Both the position numbers and the translations under genes were made by a program. Shown here piece by piece: positions 47,601 to 56,600 of a stretch of DNA of 64,000 nt. The stretch is from contig NC_064842.1 in assembly GCF_024166365.1 (NCBI RefSeq), forward strand, positions 10,325,001 to 10,389,000, given 5' to 3'. The stretch is from Elephas maximus indicus (lineage: Eukaryota; Chordata; Mammalia; Proboscidea; Elephantidae). The notes under the pieces were generated by a model. It was not told where the DNA came from, did no database searches, and saw only the letters and a list, made by a program, of their open reading frames with translations. The first letter of the stretch is position 1, and every line of letters starts with the position of its first letter.

Positions 47601-50600
47601 AAAAATAGTTTTTCTCGCTACTGCCAAATAGATAACTTTCTTTTCTTTTTAAAATTTGTGCTTTAGGTGAAAGTTTACAGCTCAGATTAATTTCTCATTT
47701 AAAAATGTATACAGATACTGTTTTGTGGCATTGGTTGCAACCCTAGATGACTTTCTCATGATGGAATTTTTGCCTCCTTTACTGTGACTCAGTCTCCAAC
47801 AGTTTCTATCGAACGTGCAAAGGGCTCTGAAAATTTTCATCCAGTTAATGATAAATTGGTTCCCTAACCCCAACAGACTCTGTCGTTTCTCTCCTTTTGT
47901 ACCTTTGGAGCCTCTGTGTGGTACAAAACGTTGAGGGCTTGGCTGTGAACCAAAAGGTTGGAGTCTACCTAGAGGTGCCTGGAAAGAAAGGCCTGGCGAC
48001 CTGCCTCCAAAAAAATAAGCCGTAGAAAGCCTTGTGGCGCACAGTTCTGCTCTGACAGGCATGGAGTCGCCAGGAGCCAGAATTCACGTGACTAGGCAAC
48101 TGTTTTCATCTTTGACGTGTTTTTTTGTGTGTGTGACCACAGTGCCCCCCAGTGGAGAAATGCACACTGTGCAGGTTGTGGCTGCTCCAACCCGTTTTGC
48201 CCAGCTCTCTGGACCGTCTTTAAAAGCATGCGGCGAAGAGACCTATTTTATGATTTAAAAAAATTTCCTGCAATACATATTTCCAAAATAATGCACATTT
48301 TCACAATTAAAATTCTAAGTTCGGAACTCTGTCTTCGGCTTGTGATCCACAAAGGACAGGACAGGTTTATTTTAATTCACAGATGTTTGCCTTCAGCACT
48401 CAGGCAGCAGGACTTTTCTCAGAAAGGTAGGAAGGGCCAGGACTAGAATCAGGTACCCTTTGTCTCCTCAGCGCCCTGTTGATTGCTGCTCCCTCTGCCT
48501 GGGATCCCCTTGGCCTTCTTTGTACCTTTCAAAATCTACCCCTTAAGACCTCTGATCCACCTACTCCATAAAACCTTCGCTGACCAGACCACTCTGAAGA
48601 TTTTGTCCCTCCGAAGAAGAAGCCCTGTGGGGCTGCTCTACTCTGTCCTGTGGCGTCGCCATGAGTCGGAACTAACTCAAAGGCAGCGGGGTAACAGGTT
48701 ACGAATGTGTCTACAGGGGCCCTGAAGTGCTCATGTGAGTTTGTGCTTTGTCCCCTAGGACTCTTGGAATGAGATTCTCATTGGTGATGTGGAACTGAAA
48801 AGGGTGATGGCTTGCTCCAGGTGAGACTCCTCAGGCCTCGTGGGGGGAGGGAGCAGGGCCAAGGTCAGTCCTTGCAACCCTTGTGTGATGCTCTCTGTGT
48901 GCGTCCAGGTGCATTTTTACCACTGTGGACCCGGACACCGGTGTCATGAACAGGAAGGAGCCACTGGAAACCCTGAAGAGGTACGACCGGGCAGGCGGGT
49001 CTTGTCCTTGCATTTCTGTGCCTAGGTCAGCAGCGGCATTGTATTCTAATGGGGAAGAAGTGGAAATACTACACACCGAGGGTCTTGAAGCTAAGGGGTC
49101 CTAATGACGAATGATTTGGGAAGAATTCCTGGGCACTTTCGTCTCCAGAATGTCGGTTTGCACAATTTTTTTTTTTTTATTTAAAATTCGAGATTCAAAT
49201 GAACCAGTTTAAAAAACAAAGACATATGGACACATTTTATTGTGGACTGAGTGTAGATGATGCCAAGAAATTTTATTAGGTGTGATAGTACCAAACCTGT
49301 TGCCATCGACTCAATTCCGACTTTATAGTTACCCTATCGCACAGAGTAGAACTGCCTGCATAGGGTTTCCAAGGAGCGGCTGGGAGATTCGAACTGCTGA
49401 CCTTTTGGTTAGCAGCCAAGCTCTTAACCACTATGCCACCAGGGCCTCGCATTGTGGATATCTGAGAAATGTCCATTTATTTCGCAGATGTGCAGGAGTA
49501 GTGTGATGCCTGGGATTTGCTTCAAATTATTTTAGGAAAAAAAAAAAAAGGATAAAATGTGAGCGATGACAGTGATTCCTTAAGATGCTGTGCTCAGTCA
49601 CACATCCTCAGAGCAAATCAGGAATCCCTCTTCCTGTTTTCCTGTGGCCACAGGTGAGCTGAAGAGCCTTGGTGGTGCAGTGGTTAAGAACTCCACTGCT
49701 AACCAAAAGGTCAGCAGCTCAGATCCATCAGGCGCTCCTTGGAAACCCTATGGGGCAGTTCTGCTCTGTCCTATATGGTCGCTATGGGTCAGAATCAACT
49801 GGAAGGCAGTGGGGGAGGGAGGCACATGGGCTGCAAGGAGAAAAGAGGCCAAGGGGGCTAGTGGACAGAGCCCAGGAAGGGGAGGCTGAGTAGAACTAGA
49901 TGATTCTGTCTGGAAACCAACTAAGTAATTTAACAAGCTGTCAGTCTTTTTTTCCTCAGCGTGTGCATGTGTGTTTTAATTTTACTATAGTAAAATTTAT
50001 GTAACAAAAAAATGGCCACTTCGGTCATTTTTAAACATACAGTTCAGTGACGCTGAGTACATTCACCATGTTGGGCGGCTGTTGTCCCGTTTTCCATTTC
50101 CCAGAGTTTCTCATCACCCCAAACAGAAACTCTATGTCCTTAGGCAGTACTACCCGCTCCCTCCTCCTCCCAGTCCCTGGGAGCTGCTGGTAGACTTCGG
50201 TCTCCATACATCTGCCTGTTCTAGATGTTTCCTATAAGTGGGGTCACGCGGTATTCTTTTGTGCCTGAATAATTTCATTCAGCAGAATGTGTTCAAGATT
50301 CATCCATGTCATAGCATGATCAGAACTTCTTCCCTTTGTGGCTGAATCATACTCCATTTTATGTGTACACCAGAACCAAATCGTATTCCATTTTATGTAC
50401 ACGCCAGAACCAAATCGTATTCCGTTTTATGTGTACACCAGAACCAAATCTATTCCATTTTATGTACGCACCAGAACCAAATCGTATTCCATTTTATGTA
50501 CACACCAGAACCAAATCGTATTCCATTTTATGTACACACCAGAACCAAATCATATTCCATTTTGTGTACACACCAGAACCAAATCTGTTCCATTTTATGC

Positions 50601-53600
50601 ACACCCCAGAACCAAATCGTATTCCATTTTATGCACGCACCAGACCCAAATCGTATTCCATTTTATGTACACACCAGAACCAAATCGTATTCCATTTTAT
50701 GTACACACCAGAACCAAATCGTATTCCATTTTATGTACACACCAGAACCAAATCGCATTCCATTTTATGCACACGCCAGACCCAAATCGCATTCCATTTT
50801 ATGCACACGCCAGAACCAAATCGTATTCCATTTTATGTACACGCCAGACCCAAATCGTATTCCATTTTATGTACACACCAGACCCAAATCGCATTCCATT
50901 TTATGCACACACCAGAACCAAATTGTATTCCATTTTATGCACACACCAGACCCAAATCGTATTCCATTTTATGTACACACCAGACCCAAATCGTATTCCA
51001 TTTTATGTACACACCAGAACCAAATCGTATTCCATTTTATGCACACACCAGACCCAAATCGTATTCCATTTTATGTACACACCAGACCCAAATTGCATTC
51101 CACTTTATGCACACACCAGAACCAAATCATATTCTATTTTATGTGTATACCTGAACCAAATCCTATTCCATCTTCTGTACACACCAGAATCAAATCGTAT
51201 TCCATCTCCTGTACACACCAAAACCAAATCATATTCCATTTTATGTATACACCAGAACCAATCCAGGTGCCACTGAGTCAGCTCTAACTCACAGTGACCC
51301 CCTGTGTGTCAGAGTAGAACTGTGCTCTGTAGGGTTTTCGATGGCTGATTTTTCAGAAGGAGATCACCAGGCCTTTCTTCTGAGGTACTTCTGGGTGGAC
51401 TTGAACCTCCAACCTTTCAGTTAGCGCCTGAATTCATTAACTATTTGCACCACCCAGGAACCCAGCATGTACCACATTTGTTTGTCCTTTCATCTCTTGG
51501 TGGGCACTTGGGTTGTTCCCCCCTTGGCTGCTCTGACTAGGGCTGTAGTGAGCACTGATGTACTGTCATCCTTTCGAAACATATCGTTCTCCCCACCCCC
51601 CACTGCCCATGTTGCTTGGTGTCTGGCATCTTTTGCTCTGGTCTTAGTGAGTTTGTGTGCTTGCAAAAATGGGCTCCTCCCTGTGTTCAGGCTGGCCCTC
51701 TGAGCTTTCAGACCCTCCTCCGTTTGGGATCCTGTGTTTACAGAAGGAGGATAATTGACCCCAAGCCCAGAGTGAGGGTGGGGGGCGGTTAACAGGGCAC
51801 CAGCACACCTCCCCTGATCTTCTGCAGGCTCTAGGCAGCCCCACAACCCAACCCTAATTGCTTCTAATGCCCTGGTAGACAGTGCAGCCGGCCGGGGTGT
51901 CTGCTCCTATCTCTTCCTGAGATTTAAATTGCCATAGATGCAGTAATTTATGTTCTCCCCGGGACAGGGGGTCATAAATCGGGGAGAGAAAGTCCGGCCG
52001 CATCACATAAATCATGGGAAACACAGCAAACAGTGGTGTCAGCAGCGCGCTCTCTGCTCTCAGAGGTGCTCGGAGCCTCGCTGCTGTCTGTCTTTCCGTC
52101 TGCTCATGGTGCCCGAGGCTGGTGTTGCTTCTGGAATTCAAGTTCTCGGCGGTGAGATCTCGCTGCCTGTCCTGTCCTGCTGATGTCAGTCACCCACTGC
52201 ACAGCCCAGCATAGCAAAGCAACGGGAAGGAAAAGCAGTACGTCCGGCATCCGTGAACGTCTGTTGGACATGGGGGATGGCACGGTGGAGCCCTTGTAAA
52301 AACTCACAGTGGCAGCGGCAGCAGGGGAGGCAGCCTGCTAGCAGGAGGATGCGAGGACGCAGTTACTCTTTTCTTAAGGGAGAGTGATCCCCGAAGCTTA
52401 AAGGGTGGAGGAGTCTTTCATTGTTGCTTCAACAATATATTGCTCCTAATAGAAACCACTGCTACCCAAACCCACTGCTGTTGAGTCGATTCCGACTCGT
52501 AGCGACCCTATAGAAAGAACAGGGAAAAGTTACTCTGTAGATGCTCAGTGGAGTCCCTGGGTGGTACAAACAGTTAATGCGCTCAGCTGCTAATCAGGAG
52601 GTTTGCAGTTCGAATCCACCCAGAGGTGCCTTGGAAGAAAGGTCTGGTGTTCCACTTATGAAAAATCAGCCGTTGAAAACCCTATGGAGCACAGTTCTAC
52701 CCTGACCACAAGGGGTCGCCAGGAACTGGAACGGACTCAGTGGCAGCTGGGTTAGATGCTCAGGAAAGGTTTGGTTGGATGCATGAATACTTGGACAATA
52801 AGGACGTTTGGCTATAGCCATTGGTGTTAGGTTGTGCTGGGCTGAGCTAAAGGCAGGATATAGGGGTGAGAGCACTCTGGGAGAAGACAGACGGCCCGCT
52901 TGCTCCATCACCTGCTAATGGTGTAATGCTGGCAAGTCACTTTGCTTCTTTCAAGAAATTCTGTTTCTCTATTTGTAAACACTGCACTGGTAATCCCTCT
53001 CTGGTTTTCTCTTCTCACTGAGCCACACAGGGCAATACGTATGAAAGTGTTTTATCAATGATAAAATGCCATACATGATGGTCTCTGGTGGTCTCCGTTT
53101 ATGAACTTTACACCTTCTGAGAGAAGGAGAAGCCTGAAGACACTTCCTTCCATTGTCCAAGGCTGGGTTAGTGAAACCTAGCCCAGGCCCGCTCCACGGT
53201 GACCGTATTGGCCCCTCTCCTTGGAGCTTCTTGAATGCTGCTTAATTCTTAACCTGGCCGTGGACATAGAGGGTTGTGAGGAGTCAGACCTGGGCTGTGC
53301 CTCCGGGTGACCAGTGGGCAGCCCCAGGACCCTGCAGTAGTGGAGACTGAGCAGTGACAACAGACCCGCTTTCTGGTCATGACCTGTAGATGAGTAACCC
53401 AGGCATAATAAGTCAAGAACAGCCCTTGCTGGTGCACAGAACTCTACAGTGAGTGAGGTGTTTCCGCTTCGAGTACACCCTTTTTAAGTCTGGAGGCTTC
53501 TTTTTATTTAATTATTATATGTGTTATTATATGTAATAACATGAAATATCTCGGGCCCCCTCCACATCAGGGTAGTCGTATGTTTTATATTCATTTCAAC

Positions 53601-56600
53601 AGAAAATGCACTAGGCAAGCTTTTAAGTGAGTTTGTAATTTCTTAATCCCAATAGAAATAGATATAATTGAAAAAGTCATAGAAGATCCATGTATGAAAT
53701 AATACTGTGTTTTCTGTCTTGAGCAAGGCTTGGTGAACATCAAGTCACAGACCTCTTGCGATACCTCCTCTTCTCACAAGAGGGCGTGAATGATCTCATT
53801 TGGTCTTCCAAAACCCTGGAGAGGTGGTGGTAACAGGAGCTGGAGGTGGCACAAAAAATTAACTAGCTCGACTACTAACTAAAATGTTGGAGGTTCGAGT
53901 CCACCCAGAGGAGCCTTGAAAGAAAGGCCTGGAGATTTACTTCTAAAAAATCAGCCATGGAAAATCCTGTGGAGCCCAGTTCTATTTTGAGACACATGGG
54001 ATTGCCATTTGGAGTCAACTTGAGAGCAACTGGTCTGGTGAACTTTGGTTCGGAGGTGGTACAGGAGGTGGACGAGGGCTGGCAGGACAAGCAGCAGCCA
54101 TACTACTGCCACTGTAGGAAAACCCTGAGAGGCGGGGCCAGCCAAGAACCACTTCTCCTGTAGCCCTCTCTATCTCTACCCCCAGACAGTGAATTGAGTT
54201 GCCACCTGCAAACCAGGTACCAGAGCTTCACTGTTCCTGTTCTCCTCTCTTTCTCCCCTTCTTCATCACCATTTCTCCATGCCCAAGCTTAAATGCAGTG
54301 GGCTGGGAGGAAGCAGCTCTTCTGGGTCCTTTACTCCTAAGTTACCTGGCTGGGGAGTGAGTGAGTGTGTGTATGAGTGGTTGATAGGAAGGGGCAGGTG
54401 AAATCCGTGAGATGAGTGGCTATGCCTTTGTGTAGATGAGTCAGTTGTTCTTGTTAGGTGCTGTCAAGCCTAGTTCAACTCATAACAACTCCATGTGGCA
54501 AAGTGGAACTGCTGCATAGGGTTTCCTAGACTATAACCTTTACAAGGGCAGACTGCCAGGTCTGTCTCCTATGGAGCTCTTGGGTAGGTTCGAACCACCA
54601 ACCTTTTGGTTAGCAGCCAAACACTTAACTGTTGCACCATCAGGGCTCCTTGAGTAAATTATTAAACCCCTCAATTCTTCTCAGGCCTGTGCTTTTCCCT
54701 GAGCCATTTTCATGGACTCAGGAGGTAGGCAAATGACCAGGGATTATATTCCAGGGTAGGCAGAGCCTTAACTGTGGAGCCAGACAGACCTGGTTCTGGC
54801 CCAGCCTGATGACTTTTGAGGCCTATGATCTTGGGGGAGTTGGTTACTGCTCTGAGATGTAGCAGGACAATGGATGACAACACAGATTCCCACATAAGGT
54901 TTTTGTAAGGATAGAGAGATAATATAAGTGAAATGCGTATTATAAATTCATAGTATAGAAGTGTGTGGGAAACCCTGGTGGCGTAGTGGTTAAGAGCTAC
55001 GGCTGCTAACCAAAAGGTGGGCAGTTCGAAACCACTAGCTGCTCCTTGGAAACTCCGTGGGGCAGTTCCACTCTGTCCTATATAGTCACTGTGAGTTGGA
55101 ATTGGCCCCACAGCAACGGGTTTGGTTTAGTTTTTATTTTAGAAGTGTGTGTGTATATATATGCATATGTGTGTGTATATGCATATATGTGTGTGTGTAT
55201 ATATATATGCATACGTGTGTGTGTGTGTGTGTGTGTGTACACCTTGGAGGAGTGCCCTGGCAATCTGCTTCTGAAAGGTCACAGCCATTGAAAACCATAT
55301 GTAGCAGTTCCACTTTGCACACACTGGGTCTCCATGAGTCAGAATCGACTCCATGACAACTGTTTCTCCCTGTCTCTCTCTCTGCATATATGTAAGTAGA
55401 TAAAACTTCCAAGTGCTATGAAAATGTATAGTGCCCAGAACTCCAACTGATGGTTCCCTCCCTAGCTAATTAGAGCCGGTGACCCCAGTGTACAGAGCTT
55501 CGCAGCAACAAAGAAATCACAAACCATAATAGTAGCTGATCTTCCCCTGATCCTACAGAGGCTGCCCTCCAGCAGACACAGATCCCAGTGTCCCTGGTAT
55601 TGGATGCTGCTGAGGAGAAGCCAGCTGGACAGATGTGTGGGTTCCCAGTGTCATTCCAGAAACCTGATTATGGGCCAAGGGAATACCCATCTTTTTCATT
55701 TGTTTGTTTACTTATTCATTCCTTTGTTTGGCCAACATTTTCTTAGTGGCTACAATGTGCCATGCACTGTGCCAGGCCATGAGAATACAGCAGTGGACGG
55801 ACACTATGCCCACCCACATGGCGCTCACAGTCTGGGAGAGGAGCTAGGAGTCTCCAGAAGGAGGATCTAGGTTTAACTCTCTGTTTTCTCATTGGAGCCC
55901 TGATGGCACAGTGGTTAAGCACTCATCTGCTAACCAAAAGGTTGGCAGTTCGAATCTACCAGCCGCTTCTTGGAAATCCTATGGGGCAGTTCTCCTGGGT
56001 CCTATAGGGTCACTAGGAGTCGGAATGGACTCAACAGGAATGGGTTTGGTTTTTTGTTTTGTTTTCTTATTAGCAATTTCTGAATTAGAGAACAAAGTTA
56101 GAATCCAGCTGTTGCAATGTTTTTGTATCTTTAAAGCAAGTTGTCTCTGTGTGTAAAAACGATGTAACTTCGGGGTTAGCTTAGAGAGAAACTGAAGGAG
56201 AACCTTCCTGGAGTAAGTTGGTGTCACTGTGTTATTCCCACACATCTTCTCACACCTTTTGTCTGACAAAGATATCTATGATATCTATACCATCTGTGAA
56301 AAGGAACTTCGCTCACTCACACATTCGTCCATTCAACAAACACTTGTGGGTCACCGGTGACCTCTGAGGACCAGCACTGGGTGTGAGCAGTACCAGGGAG
56401 TTAGATGTACTTCCTGCTCTCTGGAGACTCCCAGCCTTGAGAACAGACGTGCACCCTGACTCTACAGGGCAAGACATGAGAGCGTTCAGGGGTCTGAGAG
56501 AATTGAGGAAGGGGAGCTTGCTCTGGCTGGGGGATGGTGAGCTCCCTCCCTGGGAGATGTGACACTTGAGTTGGGCCTTGAGGAAGAGGTAAGGTTCTAA

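Noticed and set aside
50336-51287. Three overlapping + strand open frames of 272-312 codons
   Set aside because: They lie wholly in the 34-bp minisatellite inside an intron; openness follows from the stop-free unit whose length is not a multiple of 3.
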